A stretch of 64,000 bases of DNA from Mucilaginibacter polytrichastri (GTDB lineage: Bacteria; Bacteroidota; Bacteroidia; Sphingobacteriales; Sphingobacteriaceae): the NCBI RefSeq assembly GCF_001911425.1, contig NZ_MPPL01000001.1, forward strand, positions 1,959,924 to 2,023,923, given 5' to 3'. A model generated the notes under the pieces. The model searched no databases and was not told the origin of the DNA. It saw only the letters and a program-made list of their open reading frames with translations. The position numbers and the translations under genes are program-made. Within the stretch, counting starts at the first letter, position 1. Every line of letters starts with the position of its first letter. This document shows, in pieces, positions 47,497 through 55,533 of this stretch.

Positions 47497-47530
47497 AACA
47501 AAAAAGGAGCTTCGGCTCCTTTTTTGTTTA
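47497..47530 (+). terminator. sucC terminator with TTCG tetraloop
   Basis: Perfect 14-bp stem (47497-47510 with 47515-47528) capped by TTCG and ending in a T-rich arm. A small AGACACA/TGTGTCT palindrome precedes it at 47470-47489. Confidence 0.95.
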
Positions 47531-47532
47531 AT

Positions 47533-47643
47533 GGGCATTATAAATGCCCTACCGGTCCGCACGCCTTATGAGATGCGCGCGAGTAATATAATTTCATTCT
47601 TCTTAACCCCGCGTGCGTAGCGGTAGGGCATTTGCAATGCCCC
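47533..47643. repeat. dispersed inverted repeat (GGGCATTxxAAATGCCCTACCG family)
   Basis: Arms 47533-47563 and 47612-47643 are imperfect reverse complements with a core of ATGCCCTACCG and GCACG. GC-rich arms around an AT-rich centre. It lies between the sucC terminator and the peptide array. The 196 bp from 47644 to 47839 that follow hold no ORF and must contain the array's promoter, which was not clearly identified. Confidence 0.85.
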
Positions 47644-47839
47644 TACACTATTTGTGGCAGTAACAATTTCCCCACTTCCACATACTTTCCCCGGTATTTC
47701 TTTTGAGTAAATATTCCCCATATTTAAAAATGGCCTTTAAAGCTATTTAAAAGCCGATTTTGAAATTCTCTAACCGTCGGTACAGCTTTTGCCTTACTCT
47801 ATATGTCAAACGTTAATTAAAACTTTAAAACATAAAATC

Positions 47840-47932
47840 ATGAACAACTCAATCATCATCGCAGGTATCGTAGCACAAGCAGCTCCATTGTTTTTTGTAG
47901 TTAAAACTATCGCAGCAAAATTCAACAACTAG
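47840..47932 (+). CDS. tandem hydrophobic 30-aa peptide, copy 1 (divergent)
   Basis: 30 codons, ATG to TAG. Starts MNNSIIIAGIVAQAAPLFFV and ends with a basic tail, KTIAAKFNN. Net positive (Lys22, Lys27), no acidic residues, Pro16 in mid-helix. It shares the block IAGIVAQAAPL with copies 2-4 and lies 54 bp before copy 2. Too short for routine gene callers. No signal peptidase or lipobox site. Probably a membrane-active or membrane-spanning peptide; function unknown. See the separate finding on the whole array. Confidence 0.75.
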   Translation: MNNSIIIAGIVAQAAPLFFVVKTIAAKFNN

Positions 47933-47986
47933 GCATTAAACCTTTCTATTATCTAATAATCTATACATTATAACACAACAAATATC

Positions 47987-48079
47987 ATGAACCACGCAAT
48001 CGTAATCGCAGGCATCGTAGCACAAGCAGCTCCATTAGTGTTAATCGTTAAGATCATAGCAGCAAGAGTTAACAGCTAA
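47987..48079 (+). CDS. tandem hydrophobic 30-aa peptide, copy 2
   Basis: 30 codons, ATG to TAA. Starts MNHAIVIAGIVAQAAPLVLI and ends VKIIAARVNS. Cationic (Lys22, Arg27, plus His3), no acidic residues. Compared with copy 3 it differs at five bases: four synonymous and one changing residue 26 (Ala to Ser). That pattern indicates selection on the peptide. Followed by a 39-bp spacer identical to the one after copy 3. Confidence 0.82.
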   Translation: MNHAIVIAGIVAQAAPLVLIVKIIAARVNS

Positions 48080-48118
48080 TTCCCAGTCAATCATATTAAC
48101 CTTTAAATCGTAGATATC

Positions 48119-48211
48119 ATGAACCACGCAATCGTAATCGCAGGCATCGTAGCACAAGCAGCTCCATTAGTATTAATCGTTAAAATCATTGCTTCAAGAG
48201 TTAACAGCTAA
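48119..48211 (+). CDS. tandem hydrophobic 30-aa peptide, copy 3
   Basis: 30 codons, identical to copy 2 in protein sequence except Ser at position 26. It starts exactly 132 bp after copy 2, the repeat unit being 93 bp of gene plus 39 bp of spacer. Against copy 4 there are nine base differences by eye: eight synonymous and one changing residue 26 (Ser to Thr). Confidence 0.82.
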   Translation: MNHAIVIAGIVAQAAPLVLIVKIIASRVNS

Positions 48212-48250
48212 TTCCCAGTCAATCATATTAACCTTTAAATCGTAGATATC

Positions 48251-48343
48251 ATGAATCACGCAATCGTAATCGCAGGCATCGTAGCGCAAGCAGCTCCGCT
48301 AGTATTAATCGTTAAGATCATAGCAACAAGAGTTAACAGTTAA
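48251..48343 (+). CDS. tandem hydrophobic 30-aa peptide, copy 4
   Basis: 30 codons, Thr at position 26, otherwise the same peptide as copies 2 and 3. Synonymous changes include AAT for AAC, GCG for GCA, CCG for CCA and CTA for TTA. The spacer pattern ends here; a GATGCC/GGCATC hairpin (about 48364-48386), without a T tract, follows and may mark the transcript end. Confidence 0.82.
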   Translation: MNHAIVIAGIVAQAAPLVLIVKIIATRVNS

Positions 48344-48908
48344 TAGCCAAGTTGTATAAACTTGATGCCGGAAGTTATTTGGCATCTACAAACTAAATTA
48401 CCCATATCTGCAAGGGTTGCTAAGTTAATCTACTCCCTAATTTATTGTAATTAAGTATAAGTTTTTCGGTAGTGCAACCGCCCCACCCCTCGTATGGTCA
48501 TATACGCTGTATCGGCCACCAATACGCTAAAATTAACTATCCGCGCTTTCTATCAAGCACCAAGTGCCTTAATTAACAGGTAACTAGTAAAGATTCCCAC
48601 TACTACTTAATGCTTCAATAATCCAGCATAAACATTACTGTATTAAGCTTGCTCTATTTCATACCTGTCTATTTATCAAAGCAATAGTATTTCGCTTACT
48701 CTACTATCTCTATTATTGGCACCCGGCAATAGTCGTATTATAAATATTCTTATAATTTTCTTGATGTTGTGAAGATATTTATCAATGAGAAACAACAAAA
48801 ATCACATAAATGAGTTCCTAATTTCACATAGGATTCAGTTATTCGTATTTATTTGTTTAAAAAATGTAAAGTTACCATCTAATAAATACATGTTTAAACA
48901 TATATATC
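48344..48908. other. 565 bp without recognisable gene after the peptide array
   Basis: No ORF of 60 codons or more on either strand. Contents: the GATGCC/GGCATC hairpin at about 48364-48386, then unstructured AT-rich sequence with a short GC-richer patch near 48478-48510, and the promoter region of yceI at the right end. A 29-codon ORF at 48494 shows no sign of being real. It may hold a small RNA, but none was recognised. Confidence 0.5.
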
Positions 48909-48916
48909 TATATTTG
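48909..48916 (+). promoter_or_regulatory. putative -7 element of yceI-like gene
   Basis: TATATTTG, an exact TAnnTTTG, 22 bp before the ATG. No matching TTTG at 19-21 bp upstream. Confidence 0.4.
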
Positions 48917-48938
48917 AATCAATAAACAATCATATACC

Positions 48939-49475
48939 ATGGCAACAGAAACAAAATGGGTTTTAGACCCAATGCACTCAGAGGTTCAGTTTAAAGTTAA
49001 ACACCTTGTAATTTCAACCGTAACAGGTTTTTTCAAAACATTTGAAGGCGAAGTAGTAACAGAAAGCGATGATTTTGCAGATTCGAAAATTGACTTTTCG
49101 TTAGATGTAGCAAGTATCGATACTACCCAGGAAGCCCGCGATCAGCACCTTGCAGGTCCAGACTTTTTTGATGCTGCAACTTATCCAAAAATCACTTTCA
49201 AATCGACTTCTTTAACAAAAGTTGACGACAGCGATTACGAGCTTACCGGTGATTTAACTATTAAAAACGTTACTAAACCCGTAAAATTAAACGTTGAATT
49301 TGGTGGTACTGCTACCGATTTTTACGGTAACGTTAAAGCAGGTTTCGAAATTACAGGTAAAATTAACCGTAAAGAGTTTGGTTTAACCTGGGAAGGTATT
49401 ACCGAAGCCGGTGCTATAGTTGTAGGTGAAGATATTAAATTGATCATCAACGCTCAGTTTGCTAAGCAAGCATAA
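48939..49475 (+). CDS. YceI family polyisoprenoid-binding protein
   Basis: 178 aa, lipocalin-like beta-barrel of the YceI family. Signature start WVLDPMHSEVQFKVKHLVIS, then DFFDAATYPKITFKSTSL and DLTIKNVTKPVKL, ending FGLTWEGITEAGAIVVGEDIKL. Family members bind polyisoprenoids such as ubiquinone precursors. Unlike E. coli YceI there is no signal peptide, so it is probably cytoplasmic. Monocistronic with a clear terminator. Confidence 0.93.
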   Translation: MATETKWVLDPMHSEVQFKVKHLVISTVTGFFKTFEGEVVTESDDFADSKIDFSLDVASIDTTQEARDQHLAGPDFFDAATYPKITFKSTSLTKVDDSDYELTGDLTIKNVTKPVKLNVEFGGTATDFYGNVKAGFEITGKINRKEFGLTWEGITEAGAIVVGEDIKLIINAQFAKQA

Positions 49476-49492
49476 TCTTTATAACATATACT

Positions 49493-49528
49493 AAAATGGC
49501 TGGAAATACGATTCCAGCCATTTTTTTG
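49493..49528 (+). terminator. terminator after yceI-like gene
   Basis: Perfect 13-bp stem (49493-49505 with 49512-49524), a 6-nt loop, ending in a run of T. Confidence 0.93.
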
Positions 49529-49723
49529 TTTATAGGGCTTGTATCGTCTTTCAATCTGTGTTCTTCAACCTCTGTATCTATCCTGCCTACTAATATTGTT
49601 ATTAAACAATCATTAATAAAACACATACAGTTAATTACAAGCTTGTAGAAATTATGGTCTGAGTAGGTTATTTGAAGATAAACGTTTTTTAAAACTAATT
49701 GTTAGTTAAGTTTGCTAATCATT

Positions 49724-50344
49724 ATGCTAATCAAAATATATCCAGAAAACCCAAACCCTAAAGCTATTGAACAAGTTGTTGAGGTTTTGCGCAAAGGCGG
49801 CGTTATTATCTATCCTACCGATACCGTTTACGGCTTAGGCTGTGATATTACCAATCATAGGGCTATTGAAAAAATTTGCCGCATCCGTAACATCAAGCCA
49901 GAGAAAGCTAATTTTTCTTTTATTTGTTATGACCTGAGCAATATTGCAGATTATACTAAGCCTATTGATAATACCTGTTTCAGGGTATTAAAGAAGGCTT
50001 TGCCAGGCCCCTTCACTTTTATATTTAATGCCAGCCATAATGTACCTAAGCTGTTAAGCAGCAATAAAAAAACAGTTGGTATTCGTGTGCCGGACAACGC
50101 TATTGCCCGCGAAATTGTAAAGATATTGGGTAACCCTATCGTATCGGCCTCTATCCACGATGATGATGACATCATCGAGTACTCAACCGACCCTGAATTG
50201 ATCCACGAGAAATATGAAGACCTTGTTGACCTGGTGATTGACGGTGGCTATGGCGGTAACATCGCCTCTACTGTGGTTGATTGTACATCGGGCGAATTTG
50301 AAGTATTGCGGGAAGGCAAAGGGGATTTGGAGATGTATTTGTAA
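49724..50344 (+). CDS. Sua5/YciO/YrdC family protein
   Basis: 206 aa from ATG 49724; an in-frame TTG at 49712 is less likely. YrdC-fold nucleotide-binding protein: PTDTVYGLGCDI near the N-terminus, KPEKANFSFICYDLSNI, PGPFTFIF and GIRVPDNAIAREIV. Length and motifs fit the YciO branch better than TsaC itself. TsaC/Sua5 makes threonylcarbamoyl-AMP for the t6A37 tRNA modification; YciO proteins have a related but less settled role. Upstream of nhaA by 74 bp. Confidence 0.87.
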   Translation: MLIKIYPENPNPKAIEQVVEVLRKGGVIIYPTDTVYGLGCDITNHRAIEKICRIRNIKPEKANFSFICYDLSNIADYTKPIDNTCFRVLKKALPGPFTFIFNASHNVPKLLSSNKKTVGIRVPDNAIAREIVKILGNPIVSASIHDDDDIIEYSTDPELIHEKYEDLVDLVIDGGYGGNIASTVVDCTSGEFEVLREGKGDLEMYL

Positions 50345-50418
50345 CGTGTTTAATACCACGTTGGCGTTTGCAAAGCTTCTACAGCATTGCTCAAAATATT
50401 TCCCTATTTTGTTAACTG

Positions 50419-51597
50419 ATGAACAAAAGGCTGCAATCTATAATTGAACTTTTAAAGGCCGATGCAGCCAGTGGAGTTTTGCTGATATTATGTGTTGTAT
50501 GCTCTTTGCTAATTGCTAACAGTTCGCTGTTCCATATGTATAATCACATTTGGGAAAATACGGAACGATTTACCTTTCTTGGCCATGATGCCGAAGTTTC
50601 ATTGGCTGACTTTATCAACGATGGATTGATGGCTGTATTTTTTCTGTTTGTTGGCTTGGAAATTAAGCGGGAAATTACAGACGGGCAGCTGTCTACCTTT
50701 AAAAAAGCAGCATTGCCGGTATGTGCAGCATTAGGCGGCATTGTTATCCCGGCTCTTATCTATATTGCATTTAATCACGGCACCAATAAGGCCCAAGGCT
50801 GGGCCATACCTACTGCAACCGATATTGCCTTTGCCATAGCGGTATTAAGCATATTAGGCAACAAAGTAAGGCTCTCGCATAAGATATTTATTAAGGCCCT
50901 GGCCATTGTAGATGATTTGGGAGCCATCGTTATTATTGCCATGTTTTATGCAACCAATTTTAGCCCGATTAATTTGGGAGCCGCCTTTGGTGTATTTGCA
51001 TTTCAATTTTTACTCAATAGGTTAAGAGTTAATGTACTTTGGCCCTATTTGGCAAGTGGTGTCTTGTTATGGTACTTCATCCATCAATCTGGCATCCATC
51101 CTACCATTGCGGGGGTTTTAACGGCATTTGCTATACCATATGGAGCAACCAATTCGCCGTTAGAAAAGCTGGAACATTGGCTGGTAACACCGGTAAACTA
51201 TATTATTATGCCGCTTTTTGCGCTGGCTAATACCAATATCCACATTGGCAATTTCAGCATGGCCGGGTTTGCCTCCCCTGTTTCTGCGGGGATTATCTTT
51301 GGCCTTGTAATTGGCAAACCAGTTGGTATTACTATATTCACCTGGCTATCAACCAAACTAAAAATAGCCGAACTACCTCAAAAAACCAGTTACAAGCAAA
51401 TTGCAGGCATTGGTATTCTGGGCGGTATCGGCTTTACAATGTCTATTTTTATAACACTGCTGTCGTTCAACGATCCTGTGATCCAGAATGATGCCAAGAT
51501 CTTTATCCTTGTTGCCTCGTTAATAGCCGCAATTACAGGTTATTTTGCGTTAAACATTGCTGCCAAACGCAGGGAAACTAAGCGCGTAGTTGCTTAA
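50419..51597 (+). CDS. nhaA: Na+/H+ antiporter NhaA
   Basis: 392 aa, about 12 membrane helices. Conserved ion-binding Asp165 and Asp166 in LAIVDDLGAI, Asp135 in PTATDIAFA, and FFLFVGLEIKRE near helix 2. Exchanges internal Na+ or Li+ for external protons and helps pH and salt homeostasis. Its last 20 bp overlap the 3' end of trpA on the other strand, so read-through from one side would make antisense RNA to the other. Confidence 0.95.
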   Translation: MNKRLQSIIELLKADAASGVLLILCVVCSLLIANSSLFHMYNHIWENTERFTFLGHDAEVSLADFINDGLMAVFFLFVGLEIKREITDGQLSTFKKAALPVCAALGGIVIPALIYIAFNHGTNKAQGWAIPTATDIAFAIAVLSILGNKVRLSHKIFIKALAIVDDLGAIVIIAMFYATNFSPINLGAAFGVFAFQFLLNRLRVNVLWPYLASGVLLWYFIHQSGIHPTIAGVLTAFAIPYGATNSPLEKLEHWLVTPVNYIIMPLFALANTNIHIGNFSMAGFASPVSAGIIFGLVIGKPVGITIFTWLSTKLKIAELPQKTSYKQIAGIGILGGIGFTMSIFITLLSFNDPVIQNDAKIFILVASLIAAITGYFALNIAAKRRETKRVVA

Positions 51598-52351
51598 CAA
51601 AGTCTTCAATCCCGTTCATATAATCGGGTGTCGAGCCCAAAAATTTCACAAATGCACTGCCTACAATAGCACCATTGTTATACTCGCAAGCTTTTTTAAA
51701 CGCCAGGCTATCAGCAATACCAAAACCAACTATGGTAGGGTTTTTCAACGCCATAGCCTTAATCCGGCTAAAGTAAGTATCAACCTGGTCGTTTAGCTGT
51801 AAGGCTGTCCCCGTGATAGATGCCGACGAAAGCAGGTACACAAAGCTATTGCTTAAGCCGTCAATTTTACGAATGCGCTCTTCTGAAGTCTGTGGTGTTA
51901 CCAGGAATATATTACTGATGCCGTGTTTGGCAAATACGTCCTGATACAACATTTCGTATTCGTACATGGGCAGGTCGGGTACAATAACGCCATCTACGCC
52001 TACTTCGGCAGCCTTTTGGCAAAAACGCTCTACGCCATATTGTACCATAGGGTTGGCATAACCCATCAGGATAATCGGGATAGTTACACGTTGGCGCAAC
52101 TCGCCCAATTGCTCAAACAGCATGTTTAAAGTCATACCTGCTTCTAAAGCCGCTTGCGAGCTATGCTGAATAGTAGGCCCATCAGCTACCGGGTCTGAAT
52201 ACGGGAAACCGATCTCCAGGAAATCAGCGCCGGCTTGCTCCAATGCTTCGGCAACGGCTACTGTATTGTTGAGGTCAGGATATCCGGCTGTGAAATATAC
52301 GGATAGCAGATTCTTATTTTTTGTATTGAAGAGCTTATTTAAGCGGTTCAT
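51578..52351 (-). CDS. trpA: tryptophan synthase alpha subunit
   Basis: 257 aa TIM barrel. Cleaves indole-3-glycerol phosphate to indole and glyceraldehyde-3-phosphate, passing indole to TrpB. Catalytic Glu46 (FLEIGFPYSDP) and Asp57 (PVADGPTIQ) are present. Last gene of the trp unit, but separated from trpB by a 150-bp gap filled by an inverted repeat, so its expression may depend on read-through or mRNA processing. Overlaps nhaA by 20 bp. Confidence 0.96.
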   Translation of the reverse strand: MNRLNKLFNTKNKNLLSVYFTAGYPDLNNTVAVAEALEQAGADFLEIGFPYSDPVADGPTIQHSSQAALEAGMTLNMLFEQLGELRQRVTIPIILMGYANPMVQYGVERFCQKAAEVGVDGVIVPDLPMYEYEMLYQDVFAKHGISNIFLVTPQTSEERIRKIDGLSNSFVYLLSSASITGTALQLNDQVDTYFSRIKAMALKNPTIVGFGIADSLAFKKACEYNNGAIVGSAFVKFLGSTPDYMNGIEDFVKQLRA

Positions 52352-52379
52352 TTTCGTTGTGATTATTGCTGTTTTTTAT

Positions 52380-52490
52380 TCCCTCCCTTGGGAGGGGTGC
52401 GATGGATAGTGGTGTGGCAGGGAGGGGTTCTGCATTAAACTTATCAATTTCAGAAACCCATCCCTAATCCTCCCGAGGGAGGGCATGGTA
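52380..52490. repeat. inverted repeat between trpB and trpA (CCCTCCCTTGGGAGGG type)
   Basis: The left arm starting at 52380 and the right arm ending at 52490 are imperfect reverse complements, each also containing a small CCTCCC/GGGAGG palindrome. Similar blocks lie at 55304-55400 and, as a half copy, near 39198-39228. It lies inside the trp transcription unit. Confidence 0.8.
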
Positions 52491-52501
52491 TTCAATACTA
52501 C

Positions 52502-53683
52502 CTAATATCCAAAGTGCTTTATGTATGTATCCAAATCTTTATCACCACGGCCAGATAGGCATATCACCACATTGTCGGTTGGCTTAAAAGTCATTTTCTC
52601 TAAATAAGCAAAGGCATGGGCCGATTCTATAGCAGGTATAATTCCCTCTAATTGAGAGAGTAAAAGCCCTGCATTTAAAGCTTCATCGTCGGTAATACTT
52701 ACATACTTGGCACGTTTAACTTTATGCAGATGCGCATGCTGCGGACCGATGCCCGGATAATCTAAACCGGCAGATATAGAGTAAGGTTCAACAACCTGCC
52801 CATCGTCTGTTTGCATTAAGATGGTGCGGCTGCCATGCAGTACTCCTTCGCGACCCAGTACCGATGTTGCTGCCGAATGACCACTATCTACACCCAAACC
52901 GGCTGCTTCTACGGCAATCAGTTTTACAGATTCGTCATCCAGAAAATGGTAGAACATCCCCATCGCATTACTGCCGCCGCCCACACAGGCTAAAGCATAA
53001 TCTGGTAGTTCTTTACCAGTTTGCTCCAGCAGTTGTTTTTTGGTTTCGAATGAGATAATGGACTGAAACCTCGCCACCATTTCGGGGTATGGATACGGGC
53101 CAACAACCGAACCGATGATGTAATGTGTGTCAACCGGGTTATTAATCCAGTCGCGCATGGCTTCGTTGGTGGCGTCTTTAAGCGTTTTACTGCCTGATGT
53201 TGCAGGGACAACTGTAGCACCCAACATTTTCATACGGGCTACGTTTGGTGCCTGGCGTTCCATGTCAATTTCGCCCATGTAAACAACACATTCTATGCCT
53301 CTAAGGGCACAAACTGTTGCTGTTGCCACGCCGTGCTGCCCCGCTCCTGTTTCGGCAATAATGCGTTTTTTACCCAAACGTTCGGCCAATAAGATCTGCC
53401 CTATGGCATTATTGATCTTGTGCGAACCAGTGTGGTTCAGGTCTTCACGCTTGAGGTAAATGTTGGCACCATACTTAGCCGACAAGCGTTTAGCCAGGTA
53501 TAATGGCGACGGACGGCCTACATAATCTTTTAGCAGGGCATCAAATTCGACCCGGTAAGCCGGGTCGTTAGTGATGATTTCATATTGCTGCCTTAGTTCT
53601 TCAATATTAGGGTACAACATTTCGGGGATGTAGGCCCCGCCGAAATCTCCGTAGTAACCCTGTTCGTTTACACTATATTTCAT
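52502..53683 (-). CDS. trpB: tryptophan synthase beta subunit
   Basis: 393 aa PLP enzyme that joins indole with serine to give tryptophan. PLP Lys89 in HTGSHKINN, the phosphate-binding loop [10 protein letters not shown], and [13 protein letters not shown]. Full length. Its start overlaps the end of trpF by 11 bp, consistent with coupled translation. Confidence 0.97.
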   Translation of the reverse strand: MKYSVNEQGYYGDFGGAYIPEMLYPNIEELRQQYEIITNDPAYRVEFDALLKDYVGRPSPLYLAKRLSAKYGANIYLKREDLNHTGSHKINNAIGQILLAERLGKKRIIAETGAGQHGVATATVCALRGIECVVYMGEIDMERQAPNVARMKMLGATVVPATSGSKTLKDATNEAMRDWINNPVDTHYIIGSVVGPYPYPEMVARFQSIISFETKKQLLEQTGKELPDYALACVGGGSNAMGMFYHFLDDESVKLIAVEAAGLGVDSGHSAATSVLGREGVLHGSRTILMQTDDGQVVEPYSISAGLDYPGIGPQHAHLHKVKRAKYVSITDDEALNAGLLLSQLEGIIPAIESAHAFAYLEKMTFKPTDNVVICLSGRGDKDLDTYIKHFGY

Positions 53684-54308
53684 TTGTAGCAGATTGTCTT
53701 AATAATTCAAATGCTTTGCTTAGTTTTTCTATATCCTTTACACCCGGTGCGGTTTCGAACCGGCTATTGAGGTCAACGCCGTAAAACTGCGGATGTTTGA
53801 TCTGTAATACCTGTTCTATATTATCGGGGCTTAATCCGCCGCTCAAAAAGAAGGGTAAATCCATTTTATATTTATCGAGGATATCCCAGTTAAATGTTAA
53901 TCCCGAACCTCCATGCTTTGGTGTCTTGGTGTCAAACAAAAAGTAATCTACTTTACCGGCATAAGGGTTTAACTGTTCAAAATCAAAGCCCTCATCAACC
54001 CCAAATGCTTTTAAAACGGTCACCCGTTTTTTTAGCGCTTCGCAAAATTCCGGGTTCTCATAACCATGCAATTGTACGGCATCAAAGTTGTATTCTTTAA
54101 TCAGCAGGCTAATATTCTCCAGCGAATCATTTACAAATACACCTGTTTTTTGAATAGCTTGTGGCAGCCTATCCAATACATCAACCGGCAGATCGGCAAT
54201 AAACCTTGGCGATATGCCGTAGCAGATAAAGCCCATATAGTCAGGCTGTAATGCTATTATCGCTTCAATGTTATCTGGTTGTTTTAAACCGCAAACCTTA
54301 ATTTTCAT
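53673..54308 (-). CDS. trpF: phosphoribosylanthranilate isomerase
   Basis: 211 aa TIM barrel; isomerises phosphoribosylanthranilate to CdRP. The catalytic Cys6 in [12 protein letters not shown] and a conserved Asp in [12 protein letters not shown] are present, as is the late [13 protein letters not shown]. It begins only 2 bp after the trpD stop; trpC, which in many Bacteroidota sits between trpD and trpF, is absent. Confidence 0.96.
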   Translation of the reverse strand: MKIKVCGLKQPDNIEAIIALQPDYMGFICYGISPRFIADLPVDVLDRLPQAIQKTGVFVNDSLENISLLIKEYNFDAVQLHGYENPEFCEALKKRVTVLKAFGVDEGFDFEQLNPYAGKVDYFLFDTKTPKHGGSGLTFNWDILDKYKMDLPFFLSGGLSPDNIEQVLQIKHPQFYGVDLNSRFETAPGVKDIEKLSKAFELLRQSATNEI

Positions 54309-54310
54309 TT

Positions 54311-55303
54311 TTAGTTGGCGTTAATTAAGTTTTTGAAACTTGCCAAGGCTTTTTTGCCTAGTAGTGATTCCTCCGCCTCGTAAAAACAATCGGCAAATGA
54401 ATTTTGCGGATTGATGGTACGGATGGCCAGTGCTGCGTTACTTAATACTACGTTGTGTTGAGCATGTGTGCCTTCGGCATTAAGTACAGTGGTAAATACA
54501 GCTGCAGAATCGCTAACCGTATGCCCCCCTGCTATAGCGAGTGGATCTAATTTCTCGAAACCGAGGCTCTCTATGCTATTGATCTTTTCGCCATCGGCAG
54601 AAAATGTTTTAAAATCACACGTAAGTGAAATTTCATCATAACCGTCAAGCGCATTTACGATGGTATATTTGGTAGTAGATTTTTGGTACAGGTAAGCATA
54701 AAGGCGTGCCAGATCCAAATTATAAACCCCTACTAGTTGGTTGCTTGGCTTTGCCGGATTAACCAGCGGGCCAAGCATATTGAAGAAGGTTTTAACACCC
54801 AGTTCCCTGCGGATTGGTGCTACCGTTTTCATGGCCGGGTGAAACAGCGGTGCATGCAGAAAACAGATATTAGCCCTGTCCATGCTGCTTTTAATTTCGT
54901 CTGTATTACTTGTAAAGCTATAGCCAAGGTATTCCATTACGTTAGATGAGCCACAACCCGACGACACCCCATAGTTACCATGCTTAGCCACGTGATAACC
55001 CGCACCGGCCACCACAAATGAGGCCAGGGTCGAAATATTAAAGGTATCCTTACCATCGCCCCCGGTACCACAAAGATCTATCAGGTCGTCGTTATCGAGG
55101 TTAACGGGCAGGCAAAGGTCCAGCATGGCATCGCGGAAGCCTTCCAGTTCATCAACAGTAATACTGCGCATACAATAGGCCGTCATAAATGCCGCCATTT
55201 GCGAGTTGTTATACTTACCCTGCGCAATATTGGTCAGGATATCTTTAGACTGTTCGCGGCTAAATGTTTTGTGTTCGAATAAATGATTTAATATCGCTTT
55301 CAT
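54311..55303 (-). CDS. trpD: anthranilate phosphoribosyltransferase
   Basis: 330 aa. Transfers phosphoribose from PRPP to anthranilate, the second step of tryptophan synthesis. PRPP loop GTGGDGKDTFNIST near residue 79, KHGNYGVSSGCGSSNVMEYLG, and an N-terminal helical domain. First structural gene of the unit; trpE and trpG are not upstream, since the next gene is a divergent channel gene. Its leader carries a Trp-codon attenuator and a CCCCCT-type inverted repeat that ends right at the start codon. Confidence 0.96.
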   Translation of the reverse strand: MKAILNHLFEHKTFSREQSKDILTNIAQGKYNNSQMAAFMTAYCMRSITVDELEGFRDAMLDLCLPVNLDNDDLIDLCGTGGDGKDTFNISTLASFVVAGAGYHVAKHGNYGVSSGCGSSNVMEYLGYSFTSNTDEIKSSMDRANICFLHAPLFHPAMKTVAPIRRELGVKTFFNMLGPLVNPAKPSNQLVGVYNLDLARLYAYLYQKSTTKYTIVNALDGYDEISLTCDFKTFSADGEKINSIESLGFEKLDPLAIAGGHTVSDSAAVFTTVLNAEGTHAQHNVVLSNAALAIRTINPQNSFADCFYEAEESLLGKKALASFKNLINAN

Positions 55304-55400
55304 GCCCCTTAACCCCCTAAAGGGGGAATTTGGTTAATTGTTAATAATATTTATTCCCTGATTAGTACTTCTGCTCCCCTTCAGGGGGCTGGGGGGCAGC
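55304..55400. repeat. inverted repeat in the trpD leader (CCCCCTAAAGGGGG type)
   Basis: Arms 55304-55330 and 55371-55400 are imperfect reverse complements; each holds a CCCCCT/AGGGGG mini-palindrome. The element fills the space between the attenuator's U run and the trpD ATG, so it would be part of any read-through mRNA. Confidence 0.8.
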
Positions 55401-55432
55401 AAAAAAAAAAGGTTGCCATTTAGGCAACCTTT
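55401..55432 (-). terminator. trp attenuator terminator
   Basis: On the minus strand AAAGGTTGCC pairs with GGCAACCTTT (10 bp, loop TAAAT), followed by an unbroken run of T ending at 55401. It lies upstream of trpD, not behind a gene. The left half, GGTTGCC (plus 55423-55429), can instead pair with GGCAATCC just after the leader stop codon (plus 55462-55469), which gives an antiterminator. Confidence 0.93.
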
Positions 55433-55469
55433 GAAATATCTTAATAAAATATACACAAACAGGATTGCC

Positions 55470-55517
55470 TTACGATTTCTCGTTAAGCCACCACCAATTC
55501 ATGTTTAAATTTTTCAT
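55470..55517 (-). CDS. trpL: trp operon leader peptide
   Basis: 15 codons encoding MKNLNMNWWWLNEKS, with three consecutive Trp codons (plus 55488-55496). A shorter start at the internal Met is possible. Right after the Trp codons, CTTAACGA can pair with TCGTAAG (plus 55480-55487 with 55469-55475), forming a 1:2-type hairpin around the stop. A ribosome stalled at the Trp codons would disturb this hairpin and free GGCAATCC to form the antiterminator. A ribosome at the stop codon would cover it and let the terminator form. This is the classical attenuation logic; it is read from sequence, not tested. Confidence 0.9.
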   Translation of the reverse strand: MKNLNMNWWWLNEKS

Positions 55518-55533
55518 TGTTCGTTTTGTGCAA

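Larger units (their letters stand above)
47987..48343 (+). repeat. 132-bp tandem repeat carrying peptide genes 2-4
   Basis: Unit: 93-bp ORF plus 39-bp spacer. The two complete spacers (48080-48118 and 48212-48250) are identical, while the ORFs differ at synonymous sites. Copy 1 lies 147 bp upstream of copy 2 with a different spacer that keeps only the ATATCATGA junction. Confidence 0.95.

Noticed and set aside
47840..48343. CRISPR array reading of the 132-bp repeats
   Set aside because: Repeats are long, few and coding; there are no short repeats with unique spacers and no cas genes.
48494..48583. 29-codon ORF after the peptide array
   Set aside because: Similar length to the array peptides but no sequence likeness, polar composition and no repeat context; likely chance.
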